Shown: positions 36,960-48,914, counted from the first letter of the stretch. The stretch: DNA of 64,000 bases from Kondoa malvinella (GCA_039545315.1 BCIM01000002.1:2580331-2644330); one strand, 5' to 3'. Program-made: numbers and translations. The notes: generated by a model from the sequence alone, not told the origin.

Positions 36960-37271
36960 CTACCTCTTGCGTGCAGCACTGGATGATGACGTGACGTATT
37001 TTTTAGATTCCTCTCTTGTTCTGAAGCGATGACCTGACGTAGCAGCTTCTTCATGCTGCAGTACACAGAGAATTACAGCGACAAGAGACTGTCCGAGCAA
37101 GCAGATATCGAACGAGTGAAGATGATAGCAATTTTCGCAATACGCTGGGTTGTTGCACCGCTTGACACATATTTGAGCTGCAACAGCAATCAAGAGAATG
37201 AAATATGCTACAAAAGGCGCCAACAGCATCCTACCTCTCCTTCGGATCAATTTGCCCACCTGAAATGGCAA
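36960..37271 (-). CDS. possible small membrane protein
   Basis: A frame of 103 codons has two hydrophobic segments (LLAPFVAYFILLIAVAAQI and FDICLLGQSLVAVILCVL) separated by a Cys-rich loop (CVKRCNNPAYCENC), and a basic Ser-rich tail. No family recognised. The candidate start reads ATGCCATTTCAGGTGGGC, which contains a possible splice edge, so it may be an internal exon. The rest of 36842-37491 holds no clear gene. Confidence 0.3.
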   Translation of the reverse strand: MPFQVGKLIRRRGRMLLAPFVAYFILLIAVAAQICVKRCNNPAYCENCYHLHSFDICLLGQSLVAVILCVLQHEEAATSGHRFRTREESKKYVTSSSSAARKR

Positions 37272-37491
37272 AAGGTCTCACTGTGAACCTGAATTACAAG
37301 CCAAATCTGCCTCGGTTCTCATTGCTATGCGTTCCGTCAAGCTTCTTACATAGCTCAAGCATCGCTCTTACGACACAGAGGCGCCATAGCTGTTCTTGCC
37401 TCTTCTGGTCTTTCATTGGCGTTTGCCCATTGTTACTTCGCTATGCCTATCTCTGCGATAGCCTCTTTCTTTCCGCTACCAACAGTCAAAA

Positions 37492-39324
37492 ATGCCTCGC
37501 GAATCCGGTGAACAGCGACCGCTACTAGGCAGCCCACTGTCCTTCTCTAGTCTCGAAGACCGGCAATCGTTCCTACCTTCTGGACATGCCCATGGAGTAG
37601 ACTCAGCAGCCGTCTTTGCTGAGCTTGGGGTGCTCTTTCGCTATAGTATACCCGCCATCTTCACTCAATTGTTGGCCGGCTCCTTCAGTATTACGACAGT
37701 CGTGTCGGTTGGTCATCTGGGCAAGACAGAACTATCATCAGCAATGCTGGCGACCACGAGCATGAATCTACTAATCTTCTCGGTCATCACTGGTCTGGTA
37801 AGCCTTTACCTTCCGAGCTAGTAGCCTTGCTTGGCTGACAACTATGGTCGTGACTTGCTCAGGCTTTCTCTTGTGACACCCTCTGTAGTCAAGCATGGGG
37901 CAGCAATCATCCGGAACTCATGTCGTTGCATGCTATGCGAGCGATGGTCGTCATATGCTATGCTTTGATTGTCCCTATAATCCTCGTTTGGAACGGAGAA
38001 TCTGTTCTGCTCTTCCTGTATCAAGAATCGCATTTGGCCCATCTGGTTGGTCAGTATCTCCGGATTGTCCTTACTGGCGTTCCTGCCTTCGTGGTGTATG
38101 AGCTGACGAGAAAGTGGTATGTCGTTGCGACAAGTGTCTGCCATCTAGCTCATATGATTGCGCAGGCTTCAAAATCAAGGACGTGTAAATGTGCCTACAC
38201 AAGTAAGCTGGTTGCTGGTTGTGTACCCTGCCTGACCTCGGTCTTCACAGATTCTCTGTATCGTCACCCCGTTGCACATCTTGGCCAACTACACCTTCGT
38301 GTGGTCAGAAAGATTTGGCATCGGCTATCTGGGGGCAGCATACGCAACCACATTGGCATACAACCTGTTGGCGGTTCTCATAATAGTCTACTGCTACCTC
38401 TTCGTTCCAAGAACCGGATGGTGCGGTTTCCGTCGGGCAGCATTCTACGACCTAGGTCCAGCTATTCGTCTGGGTCTGTCCGGCCTAGCTATCGACTCGA
38501 GTGAATGGATTGCTTTTGAGCTTAATGGTTTCGCTGCAAGTTTCCTTGGTCCGGTTGCCCTAGGCGCCCAAAGCATCATGACGGCATCTACAACCGCATT
38601 CTACCGATCATATCAAGGGGCTGGAGCAGCAGGAGCTATACGGATTGGAAATCAGCTGGGAGCTGGAGGTAAGGACTTCACTGCCGATTCCTTGTCTCAC
38701 GCTGAGGCGGCCTCACAGATGCAAAGGGAGCGGCCTTGGCGTCTAGGCTCAGCTTGTACGTCGCCCTTGTTCTGGGACCAATCACTGCAATCGTCTTCTA
38801 CTCTGTTCGGCAACCCCTCATTCGCGCTTTCACCCTCGATGAAGAAGTTATAGCATTGGCGAACCGAGTTGTAGTTCGATGAGTCTCCCTGACGTCCATT
38901 CAGCTGACAAGGTTCGCCAGATCATTTACGGCTGCTGTTATCAGGTCTTTGACGCCTTCAAGACTATCTCGATGGGTCTGTTGTTCGGATCAGGTCGAAC
39001 CACCGCAGGTGCAGCATGTAAGTTCATTCATCACTTTGGCTTTATTCAGTCTGATGCAGCTAGCCAGACATCATCGGATCGTACCATCTCCTTGGGCTGC
39101 CAATAGGTTTATACCTCGCTTTTGGACCTCCTCAATACCACCTGGAAGGACTTTGGATTGGCAGTACTCTCAGTCTGGTCGTCAATTCTTTCTTACTGAC
39201 CCGACACGTTCTACATACGGATTTCGAATTGGAAGTAGTCAGAGCGGCGGAAAGGAACGCTAAAGCAAATGCAGGAGCCAGGAAGATAGACGAGGAGGCT
39301 GATCGGCTGCTGGATCACGAGTGA
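37492..39324 (+). CDS. MATE-family multidrug/organic cation exporter
   Basis: Multi-pass antiporter that expels organic compounds in exchange for protons or sodium. ATG 37492 starts a soluble N-terminus (MPRESGEQRPLLGSPLSF). The MATE hallmark segments follow: YSIPAIFTQLLAGSFSITTV, GHLGKTELSSAML, and after an intron ACDTLCSQAWGSNHPELM. Later come YLRIVLTGVPAFVVYELTRK, GIGYLGAAYATTLAYNLLAV, GPVALGAQSIMTASTTAFYR and AGAAGAIRIGNQLGAG. The last exons give SMGLLFGSGRTTAGAA, LGLPIGLYLAFGP and LEGLWIGSTLSLVV, with a charged tail ending LLDHE at 39324. About seven short introns are needed. Twelve helices are expected and consistent. It is likely in the plasma or vacuolar membrane; the substrate is unknown. 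Confidence 0.9.
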
Positions 39325-39385
39325 TTGCGAAGACGAGATTAATATTATGGGCTTGTTTGCAATGCAAGCCGTTCAGCATGTACGC

Positions 39386-39988
39386 TCAGCCAACTCGCTT
39401 CCCTTCAGGCTTGAAGTCTTCTCGGAGAAACGCCAAATCGCAGAACGCTCCATTCTTGATGTTCAACTGTCCTCTTGTAGCGACATGCCGAAAACCGGCC
39501 TTGAGCGAAGCGTTCATACCCATCGCATTTTGGACATAGCAGTCTGCAATGATAGTCTCGATGCCTTTACGACGGACCAGAGGATGGTTGAACATGTATC
39601 GAGCGAGTTTCTGAGCCAGTCCTTGCCTGCGAAGCCCTAAGTTGAACGCCATGTATTACGAGCTGATCAGCTCACCTACGAGCTCCAGGTGACATGAAAG
39701 CAGACACGAGCGCAGCATGAGCAAGGCAAGGCAATCCACCGCCATAGGGCTCTGTCCAACCTGATCAGCAATGCTGAGGTCAGACAGAGAAACAGGCAAC
39801 CAACCCAGCGCCATATAGCCCAGAATCTGATCTCCGGCTTCCGCTACGACACACGGATAGTCTTCGCCCAAAATGCCACAAAGCCAGTCTAGTCGTTCTT
39901 CTTCACTTCTCTCCTCGGCCCATTCAGATGAGGCATTGTTGTTTCTTATTCTGGTGTAAGGCCAAGATGAGCGCAGATCCTCTCGCAT
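39386..39988 (-). CDS. GNAT-family N-acetyltransferase
   Basis: The first exon has NNNASSEWAEERSEEERLDW then CVVAEAGDQILGYMALGWLP, the beta4 region of GNAT enzymes. After an intron near 39655-39760 comes the acetyl-CoA-binding pattern GLRRQGLAQKLARYMFNHPL, then IIADCYVQNAMGMNASLKAG and FRHVATRGQLNIKNGAFCDL, the usual C-terminal strands. The end is at 39386. It resembles phosphinothricin/Mpr1-type GNATs, though the acceptor is unknown. The usual first 10-15 residues seem to be missing, so a short upstream exon is likely. A second GNAT gene lies just upstream on the same strand. Confidence 0.8.
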
Positions 39989-40196
39989 CCTACGACACTG
40001 ACCAATTGTATATCGCGGTCACTAATCGTTACCATCAGCATAATTGGACAGGACAGAGAGAGAAGATGGCACGTACAGCTCGGATTGTCTGACTTGCCTG
40101 TTACGTTCGTCAGTACAGCGGAGCATGAAAAGCGTTATTAACACACTTGCATTTCGCAGGACAACATTTGTCAGACTTACTGCAGGCGAAGGCGCG

Positions 40197-40900
40197 CTAT
40201 TGACTCTTGACGTGTGCGGTCGACTTGCAGCAGCAAATCCAAGAGAAGTCAATCTCGCTTGCCGACGGTTGTGTCCCGATGCTTGTCGCGTACAATGCCA
40301 AGCTGCATTTTGTACCTTGTACCACAGCAGCGTCTTTGATCATACCTTCATACCGATAATTCCATTTCTGAAGCATTTGGATAGCCGCTATATTGCTGGT
40401 GAGGACTTTGACCGGGACATTGTAGATTCTTTTAGCGGCTGTCTGACTGCGTGATGGGATCAAACAAAGCATTGTTAAATCGCGGGAGACGTACGGGTGA
40501 GATATCAAAGCTTGCCAGAGATGACTTGCAATGTGAAGACGCCTGTAAGCACGAAGAACCATGATTGTCATCCTAGCGCTGAACCAGGTAGCTACAGATC
40601 TAATTCAATAAGCCCTCAGCGTTGGAGAAGGGAACACTTACTATGCGTGGGATCAGGCTCGATAATGCAATGCTCAAGAGCACCATAAGCGACTAAAGTC
40701 TTTTTATCGAACTCATCAAAGACGAGAATAACAGGGTAAGCATTGTCGATGCAGCAGTCAAGAAACCATTGAAAGTATTCGAGCGCTTTCGGCTGAGTTT
40801 CAGGTAGCTGAATACCTTCTTCGATGATCGAGTTGACCAGAGACATGAGCTGTGCGGCGTCGTCTTTGGTTGCTGCTCGAGCTTGAAAACCTTTAGGCAT
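40197..40900 (-). CDS. second GNAT-family N-acetyltransferase
   Basis: ATG 40900 gives MPKGFQARAATKDDAAQLMS, the typical GNAT first strand and helix. A core segment follows (PVILVFDEFDKKTLVAYGAL). After an intron at about 40568-40635, the acetyl-CoA loop region reads LRAYRRLHIASHLWQALIS. The last part has the classic VKVLTSNIAAIQMLQKWNYR and YEGMIKDAAVVQGTKCSLAL. Unlike its neighbour, its C-terminus is extended by about 25 residues and ends at 40197. The two GNAT genes share orientation and spacing but differ in sequence, so any duplication would be old. The substrate is unknown. Confidence 0.75.
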
Positions 40901-41569
40901 TTTGAGCGCCTGTAGAAGCGTTTAGTACAATCCCTGTGACTAAGAGAAAGCTCACTGCCATTGCCTGGTCATCTGGTGAAGTCGCCCTCGATCTGATGCT
41001 TGCTGGACCCATCATCATGGACCGCATGGTACAACCGGAGAAAGAAGATGATGGGAGGTAGCCATGGTAGAAATGGAACAGCCGCAGTCGCCATGCGCAG
41101 CATACTGTATTTCACTCTTGGTAAGCCGCAAGACACTGCATAGCCTCGCGCTTTCTGCGAATTGATTGCAAGATGTCAAATGTCCTTGCTTATGCGAGGA
41201 ACCCCAGCTGCTATCGAGCTGTAAGCCGCGGCGTTCATGTAGTACGCTTTAGGCATGCAAGCACAAGACGCTGGAATTGCTAGAGAAGGAAAGGAGCAGA
41301 GCAAGGATTGCATTTGAAGAGTGCAGCTTTCACAGTACAGCAACGGAAACAACCATGAACAGAGGAAATTGACTGCACAGACCTAAAAGAACAGAAGAGA
41401 GAATCGCAGACGCAGAAGATAACAAAGGCCAAATAGCATAGCAGCTGTGAAGTAGACTGGCACAGATGATAACAGCAGAGCAAATTCCAAGCGACATGAT
41501 GACGGATCCTCGACAAGCGACTCTCGCTATTCAAAGTACAACGACTTGCATTGCAACAGATACTCAGCC
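40901..41569. promoter_or_regulatory. intergenic stretch between divergent GNAT and thioredoxin-PITH genes
   Basis: About 670 bp lie between the divergent starts at 40900 (minus) and 41570 (plus). A short minus-strand frame (41280-41585) overlaps the next gene's first exon and looks like a shadow. No specific site is recognised. Confidence 0.4.
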
Positions 41570-42965
41570 ATGCCAGTACAGACAATCACTAGCGAGAAGC
41601 AATTGGGAGAAGCCCTTGCGGCTGCAGTGCGTTCTTCCTCTGTCGCTTGATTCACATAACTCATGTGGTATAACAGGGCAACAAGCTCGTCGCAATTGAT
41701 TTTACGGCTACCTGGTTAGCGACTATGCTCTTCACTGGAGCTGTACTGATGTAGAGCCACAGGTGCGGGCCATGCAAGAGTCAGTGCATGTCGTTTCGCG
41801 CGTCACCGCTTCTAATAAAGTTCTATAGCTATTGGACCTGTCTTCGAGCGCTTGAGCTCCGAGTTCACGAGCACGTCAGATCTTGTACAGCAGCTTGGAG
41901 TTGCTCATATACCATTTTGGTGGTGCAGATGTCGTGTTCACCAAAGTTGATGTCGACCAGAATCAATCGATAGCGAGAGCATAGTAAGCCAGTCCTGCCA
42001 TATAATGATGCTGGAGCTGAAACATTGCCAGTAATGTGAAAGCTATGCCAAGTAGGCATTTCCAGCTTCTTTAGCCCAAGCACACTGACTACTTTCCAGC
42101 TTTCGTCTTCATCAAGAACGGCAAGACTGTCGAGACGGTAGGGTTCCATTTTCTGCTATCATCTAGTGGTACTTGACGCCCAGCTCATAGATGCAAGGCG
42201 CCAACCCAGCCGGTCTCAGAGCCATGATCACCAAACACGCAACAGCAGCTTCTTCCTCTTCTACATCATCCGCATCTACCTCCTCTTCAGCTTATGGTAC
42301 TTCTCTCCTCTCACATCTCGAGAAACCCAATCTGTCCTGCTTGAATGAAAACTCGGAACATCACGTTCGAAATCTGTTCCAGTCTTCTGGTCATCTCGAA
42401 TCGGATGCCGACGAGCAGTTGTTGATTTCTATTCCAGTGAGTAGAAAGGATGATAAAGTACTTTACTGTGCTCACTAGCCTGTTCCTGTCACAGACTCAG
42501 CAGATGGTCAAAGGTACACCCAACAGCCAGCTTTTCAGATTAGCTTCTGATAGCAAAGTCTGTGTTGGAATGTACAGTCAGAGCACTCAAGTTCAAAACC
42601 GATGCCGCGGAGATAGAGAAAGCGCCCAAAACCATCAAACTCTTCGTAGACCGTTTCAACTTAGGTTTCGATGAAGCAGAAGTAAGCCCATTTTCTATTC
42701 TCACATTCATACATATCTAATGGCGTCGATCTAGTCGGAAGAAGCCTCCCAACAGATTGTCCTAACGGAAGCACAAGCAAAAGGCGAACCGGTCGAATTG
42801 CGCTTTGTTAGATTCATCAAGGTTTCTTGCTTGAGCGTGTTTGTGATGGATAACCAAGGTGGTGGGGATGTGACGAGGTTGGATAGTTTGGATGTGTTGG
42901 GTGAGCTTGGTGAGACGGCTGGCAGTGTTTCGGATGCTATGCGTCATTCGCATGATGATGAGTAG
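41570..42965 (+). CDS. thioredoxin-like protein with C-terminal PITH domain (TXNL1 type)
   Basis: Redox protein that binds the proteasome in other eukaryotes. ATG 41570 (MPVQTITSEKQLGEALAAA), an intron at 41627-41676, GNKLVAIDFTATW, an intron at 41715-41762, and CGPCK give an intact WCGPC active site. Then come IGPVFERLSSEF, DVVFTKVDVDQNQSIA, RAYNVKAMPTFVFIKNGKTV and the domain end MQGANPAGLRAMITKHA. The PITH domain follows: HVRNLFQSSGHLESDADEQL, LLISIPTQQMVKVRALKFKT, TIKLFVDRFNLGFDEAE, and RFVRFIKVSCLSVFVMDNQG, with an acidic end MRHSHDDE at 42965. One splice edge, between EFTST and DVVF near 41875-41940, is unresolved. Ser-rich linkers join the domains. Length, about 300 residues, fits the family. 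Confidence 0.93.
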
Positions 42966-44275
42966 ATTGCATTGCAAGATTGAGTTATGCCCTGTTCTGT
43001 CACTTCCAGCTAGTCCACTACTGTGCAAGGAGATTGTAGACGCTGAACCCTCACATGAGCCTGTCTTTCCAAAAATGATATTCCGAGGTCACACGATGTA
43101 ATCAGGCCTTCTGATATGGACTGGCGACCTGTTGATCACGCACGGCGAACATACCACATGCAGCTCAATACTTATTTCTACAGCCAATCAAACGATACCT
43201 TCTACCTCAAAGGCATGGCCTTGTCGTGGCAATACCTGAAAGAGCTTCAGACCAAAGTGACATTGGAATGCAAGACAGCGAGTAGGATGAGAGGCGAGGG
43301 CTTGATCCAGAGGGGCGAAGAGGCGAGTAGCGGACCATCATTGTAGTATTTCTGTATTCTGACGCATAATTCTAGCTTGTCCACTTTATGCGTAGGGCTT
43401 TGCCAATGTCTGTTTGACGCGTGTCGCAAGATTGAAGATTACCAGCGACTGTGAATGCGATGGTCTATCGACAGCCTTCCTCCATCGTAAAGGAGCCCGC
43501 TTTTATTCCGAACCCAAACTGATAGATCGATTGGAACCTTTACGGTCAGCCAAGAAGACCAGTCTACCACTCATGATACCAGTCGAGACCAAGTATGGTA
43601 AAACGCTCGAGATAGGACCAGGTATTGAAGAGATAGCAATGGAATGCCGCATCCTTTGGATTGGGTCCGAGCTGCATCGTAGTAAGTACTTCTCTTCATG
43701 GTAGCCAGTGCTCTGCCAAAGTCTTATCTTGCAGCGGCCCTCCTCCGCCCTATTGTCTGAGCGAAGTTGTAGTGTGATGGGAAACGCTCTCTGGCTGCGG
43801 GCGACTTGTATATACCCTGTTGTGAATTGCCAGAAGCTTGTCTTGTGACAATAGACCGTTTTCTTCCTGATATCCTACTTTCGAGCTATCGTATTGCGAC
43901 GCGAATGACACAATCAATGCATGCGTTTCCCCTTGCGATGTTCTCCTGAGGCGGCATCTCGCGATCCTCTACGACTTCTTGGAGACAGCACATGGACGAG
44001 ATCACGTTTGGCAAGACAACGTAGCAAAGGTCTGGAACATCTTGCCGCCAAACTCTTGTAGCCGAGTCTTGGAATCAGTCACTGTTTGGAGCGATCTGGC
44101 CGGATCAAAGGCAGCAGTAGGCGGTAGTCTTCTTGAGTGGAGTGAATCATAGCAGAACGTCGTTCAAGGTCAACCGGGTATTCATTCACACTCTGACAAT
44201 TATCCGGCTATTGCTTCGTTGACTCGTTAGACCTGTGCGACCATCGTTCAGATCACGAGAGCAACAGCAAGTATC
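42966..44275 (+). other. 1.3 kb stretch with two unassigned open segments
   Basis: A segment at 43116-43346 (MDWRPVDHARRTYHMQLNTY ...) and one at 43414-43704 (GARFYSEPKLIDRLEPLRSA ... ECRILWIGSELHR) look protein-like but could not be joined or assigned. They may be exons of an unrecognised gene or remains of one. The last 550 bp before the lyase start hold nothing clear. Confidence 0.3.
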
Positions 44276-46429
44276 ATGCTGCGTTCCCGCTGCAGCGCTT
44301 GTGTCGGAATAGCGAAGCAGAGCGTGATTCGAAGCATGTCAACTTCAACTCCATATTCGCTAGATCCTCCCTCTTTAGCAGAAGAAGAGGCCAAGCTGGA
44401 CGCAGTGACTTCGGAAATCCAAACTTGGTTCCAATCTCCTCGTTTCGCAAACATTAAGAGACCTTACACGGCCAGAGATGTCGCTACCAAACGAGGTAAC
44501 CTACCCGTCACGCCGCTCAATCCAGTCAACGTTCTGGCGCAGAAACTGTTTGCTTTGTTCTCGAGAGCAGCAGAAGCGAAGAAACCAGTACACACGCTGG
44601 GTGCTATTGACCCAGTACAGCAATCGCAAATGGCAGTAGCCGATCTAGAAGTCGTATATGTGTCTGGTTGGGCTAGTTCAAGTGTCCTTACGACGGCCAT
44701 GAATGATGTTGGTCCAGACTTGGCGGAGTGAGTGAATAGCAGCAGCGTCAAGTTCGGTTCGCTTATACAAAATGCTTGTCACTGCCTGTAGCTATCCTTA
44801 TACAACAGCGAGTAGAGCTGTATTCACTTTGGAATCAACTCTTATCCTACTCTTCAGGTCCCAAACCAAGTACAGAGGTTGTTCAAGGCGCAACAGCTGC
44901 ATGACAAGAAACATTTGGATGAGCGGTTCAGCGTACCAAAAGAGAAGAGAGAGAAGCTCAAGTATGTTGATTATCTGCGGCCTATCATTGGTGAGTTCTA
45001 TTGATCATCTGACGCGAGCTGGAGCTAATGTTATGCTTCAGCTGATGGTGATACCGGGTAGGCCACTCTCGTGTATTCTCTAAATAGACCACTCGCTAAA
45101 CCATATGCAGACACGGCGGACTATCCTCAGTCATGAAACTAGCTAAAATGTTCGGCGAAAGCGGAGCAGCCGGCATTCACCTCGAAGATCAACTGCACGG
45201 CGGCAAGAAATGCGGTCATCAAGGCGGCAAAGTCCTCGTTCCCATTTCAGAACACATTTCTCGCCTCATAGCAGCTCGCATGCAATTCGACATTATGGGT
45301 TTAGAAACTTTGCTTTTGGCTAGAAGTGATGCTGAAAGTGGGAAATTGATTAGTAGCACGGCTGATATGCGAGATCATGAGTTTGTGCTGGGTGTGGAGA
45401 CGGATGAACATGCTGGTTTAAAACCTTTGGCGCAAGAGATTGCTTTGGCTGAACAGTCTGGTGCTTCTGGACCTGAAATCGATGCGCTGGAAGCCAAGTG
45501 GACCAGTAGCGTAAAGCTCTTGACCTTTAGCGAGGGTAAGTGCCAATAACGTTACTGATGAACACAAGCTGACCTCGCTCATAGCTGTTCAACGTGCTCT
45601 ACAAAAGACTTCTTCTTCAGATGCCGACTCGAAATTCTCTGCTTACAAAGAAGAGATCAGCGGACCGAATGTATCACTCACAGACATGCGCGCTGCAGCG
45701 AAAGAAGTCCTCGGTCGCGATCTAGGCTGGGATTGGGATCTACCAAGAACGCGCGAAGGCTACTACCACTACTCCGGAGGCATGCCAGTAAGTGCCACCA
45801 TAGGCAAATCTTCGACTCGTCACTGATAAAACTTCCAGGCTGCCGTCAAGCGAGTTCTAGCATTCGCTCCCTACGCAGACATGCTCTGGCTAGAAACGAA
45901 AACACCAACGCTTAAAGAAGCTCAAGATTTCGCTGCCGATATTCACAAAGTCGTACCTGGTAAATGGCTCGTCTACAATCTTTCCCCATCGTTCAATTGG
46001 TCCGCACATGGATTCTCGGATACGGATTTGAAGAATTTCATTTGGGATTTGGCCGAGTCTGGATTCCTCTTACAATTGATCAGTTTGGCCGGGCTGCACA
46101 GCGGTGCTACTATTACTCGTGAGTCATTCTGATCTGATCTGGTTGGCATGTGAGCTAGACATCTGCTGTAGACGAGCTATCAACCAAGTTCAAGACTGAT
46201 GGCATGCTCGCCTATGTCAACCTGGTGCAAAAGAGGGAGAAAGAGCTAGGCTGCGATGTTTTGACGCATCAGAAATGGAGCGGAGCTAGCTATGTCGACC
46301 GGATCTTGAACAGTACGTCTATTCACGTTTGTTCATACGCGTCCTGAATGAGCTCTGTAAGGTATCTCTGCTGGGTCAAGCGCTACGGCTGCATCTGGCA
46401 AGGACTCGACCGAGACGCAATTTCACTAA
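44276..46429 (+). CDS. 2-methylisocitrate lyase, mitochondrial (isocitrate lyase family)
   Basis: Cleaves 2-methylisocitrate to pyruvate and succinate in the methylcitrate cycle, which clears propionyl-CoA. ATG 44276 starts a basic, Ser-rich presequence ([20 protein letters not shown]) of mitochondrial type. The core follows over short introns: FADL-like [17 protein letters not shown] region, [40 protein letters not shown] (catalytic Cys in KKCGH), [12 protein letters not shown], and [19 protein letters not shown]. Then come [17 protein letters not shown] and [12 protein letters not shown]. The C-terminus [10 protein letters not shown] ends at 46427-46429 and lacks the peroxisomal SKL signal. 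Presequence, WLET in place of the WMES-type motif and the C-terminus all favour methylisocitrate lyase over glyoxylate-cycle isocitrate lyase. Confidence 0.85.
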
Positions 46430-46793
46430 AGCAAGAGTCGGCTGCAAAGCTGAAATGCAGTTCTCTTCCTAACAACTCATGTAAATGTGCATCTGTAGAT
46501 CGTGAACAATTTGGAAGGTCTGGCAATAGTTTAAGGGGCAGCCATTGATTCTGCGTTGATGGTGGCTCGAGGGCAAGATAGCGCTTGACTATAACGCAAA
46601 TGCTGATACATCGCTATGCTGTATCCTCCTTGTGCCCATCAAGCAAGCTCCTAGTAATGGAGACGTTCAGCCTTTAGTCTGGCCTGCGATGCGCAGTCAA
46701 CCATTGTCCGTTCAGCCAAAATAGCACTCAAGCCGTTGAAAGAGCATCAAGCAGGCAGCTGAAAGGCTCTTAGCCAGTCGATTGAGCAACTGT
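46430..46793. other. intergenic stretch between convergent genes
   Basis: No gene or motif seen. Confidence 0.4.
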
Positions 46794-47986
46794 TTATTGT
46801 TCAGTGATTGAGAGAAGACACAGAGGCCAGACATACGATAATGTGGCCATAATCCACTGAGGCCGCATCAAATCACGTCTACCAGGGACAGGAGAATCAC
46901 CGCCAGCCAGGACGTCCTTCACAGGTACCAATTCGATCGTAGAATTTCGAGCAAATTTGATCAAGGGCGCAGTAGACTGTGCTTGGACTTTCAGTAGCGA
47001 ACTAAGGTCCAGCGCAATAGCATCCAATTCGGGCGCGTCTTCGTCTCCGTCGAGTGATAGAGCATTCACCCTGTATTCCATCTGATCAGGGGGAGAACGC
47101 ATCTATTGAAGCCAGCTTTTTCTTTGCAATCGAACGATGTGTAGTCAAACGTGTGCCAACAAAGCAGTATTCTTCTCCTTCGTCATAAAGGTCGGCGAAG
47201 AGCGAAGCGGATAATTGATAATCTGCGAAGAATGTACGGACAAGTACTCCAGGCTGTCTTGACATGCTTAGTGACGTATGAAGAGACGCAGTGGTGCACA
47301 GAACCTCAGAGGAAGAGTCCGAGACACTGCATAGCCGCTCGTGCCTTTCCTCCCACCTCTCTTCCTCTAATTCTTCCCAAAAATCGCCCTCAAATTCTTC
47401 CACAACAGCAGCAACATCGTGCCCTGTTGGATGCAGTCAACATACGAATAGTGCCTGGGGGAACAGGCCTTACAGCCATTCCGAGATGCGATAGATAACC
47501 CGTGAAAGCCACAAGGACATCGACAGCCTTCACAAAATGACGAGAGCGCGCAGATAGCTAGCGTGTGGACTACCTACATTCGCAAGATTTGCCTTTGCAC
47601 TTCTGCATACTCCATTTGAAAGATCGCATGGACCAGACTGGAGCAGGACATCCGATCAAGAAAATGCCAGCGAAGAAGGCGACGATGGTGTACTAGCATC
47701 ACATAATGCATCAAACAGCTCTGCAGGCAAATCTGCAAAGCTAGCTCCCTTCTTCTTAGGGAAGCTTAAAGTGCCAGCGAGCGCACGGTTCTCCTAGAGA
47801 TAGGACGAAAAGAGAAAAGGGAGGACGAAGGATAAGCAGACGAGCGAGAGAGGGATAGGTAATGTGATGCACCACCATGCCTAGGAAGCGAAGGGACTTT
47901 TTGACAGTCTGCCATTCCTCGGCTGCATTAATCAGCGACTGGGTAGTGACCTTGTAGCCAAAGCAGAGCGTAGTATAGGCAGGCAT
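46794..47986 (-). CDS. uncharacterised protein, possibly F-box
   Basis: A possible start at 47986 gives MPAYTTLCFGYKVTTQSLIN. An intron ending near 47795 leads to ENRALAGTLSFPKKKGASFA then DLPAELFDALCDAS. LPAEL followed by a hydrophobic helix resembles the first helix of an F-box, but the rest of the motif is not visible. Further exons give YLSHLGMAGHDVAAVVEEFE, the acidic DFWEELEEERWEERHERL, VRTFFADYQLSASLFADLYD and, at the end, ELDAIALDLSSLLKVQAQST with stop at 46794. Exon joins between 47580 and 47690 are unresolved; that stretch also reads as a Cys-rich segment (KCKGKSCEC) in one frame. F-box proteins recruit substrates to SCF ubiquitin ligases, but this role is only a suggestion. Confidence 0.45.
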
Positions 47987-48269
47987 CTTAGAGCAAGACA
48001 GAGTTAATCGAGCAGAACAGCAAATAGTCAAAGTCGCGGTAGCTGGGCAAGAAGAGAGCGCTGTTTCCTTCTCCCCTTCGACGACTCGCATCAACACTGA
48101 AGTGGGCAAGACAGTCAAAGATCTTTTCTGAAACTGCCACGAAGCTCCAGCAAGTACAGATCAAGCAATCGCTGTTGAAACGTTCAAATATCATCTCGTC
48201 GCACAAATTCTCGCTGTTGCCTTCAGAGCACAGTCAGACAGTTGTTCGTAGCAGCTCTCGCCTCCAGTC

Positions 48270-48822
48270 ATGCCGCTCTATCAACTCTTCTGCATTTCCA
48301 CGCCTTATGCCCAATTCGCGCCTATTCGCAGTTTAATCACTTCAAGCGCTAGTTTCGTAAGACAGCAAGGTGGATTAGTACGAACAGTCAATTTCCGAGG
48401 TAGAAAGACTTTGGTGCAACCTATGAAGAAGTTTGGGAGTAATAAGAGGACGGAAAATGCTGGAGAGTGCGTTGCGAGGCGAACACTTCGTGTTTGCTTT
48501 TTGGATGGTAAGCTGATGCTGTGTGTTGGCAGTATTTGGACTATGCACTTTGATGCGAATCCACCTACGCTGCAACGGCTTGGTAACATGCTTCGAGCGG
48601 ATCCTCGAGTGCTGAGGTACATTTCTGTTCCTCTTTTCTCACTACTGTCCCTCATCAAGTAATTTCTTCCGTAGACACACTACCTTCAAGATCGGCACAA
48701 CGTTAGAACAAGTCACTCAAATTAATCCGTTCGGTCTAGGCATAGGCGAGGAAAAAACTGTAACGTATCGACCGGCAGAGGAAGAAGCAAAGGCCGAAAA
48801 GTTGCCTTACTATAACCAGTAA
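48270..48822 (+). CDS. mitochondrial small-subunit ribosomal protein bS6m (Mrp17 type)
   Basis: Component of the mitoribosome small subunit. ATG 48270 starts MPLYQLFCISTPYAQFAPIR, the S6 first strand without a long presequence, as in Mrp17. FVRQQGGLVRTVNFRGRKTL and MKKFGSNKRTENAG follow. An intron at about 48468-48532 joins IWTMHFDANPPTLQRLGNML and RADPRVLR, the second half of the ferredoxin-like fold. After another intron come HTTFKIGTTLEQVTQINPFG and the tail KAEKLPYYNQ (stop 48820-48822). Length is about 140 residues. Convergent with the inner nuclear membrane gene. Confidence 0.88.
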
Positions 48823-48914
48823 TATAACAGCATAGACAACACATTGTAAATAATTTTGCATCATGTATAAAAAGGAGAAACAGTTTACGAAAGACGCGAA
48901 ACAAGCTTGACATC

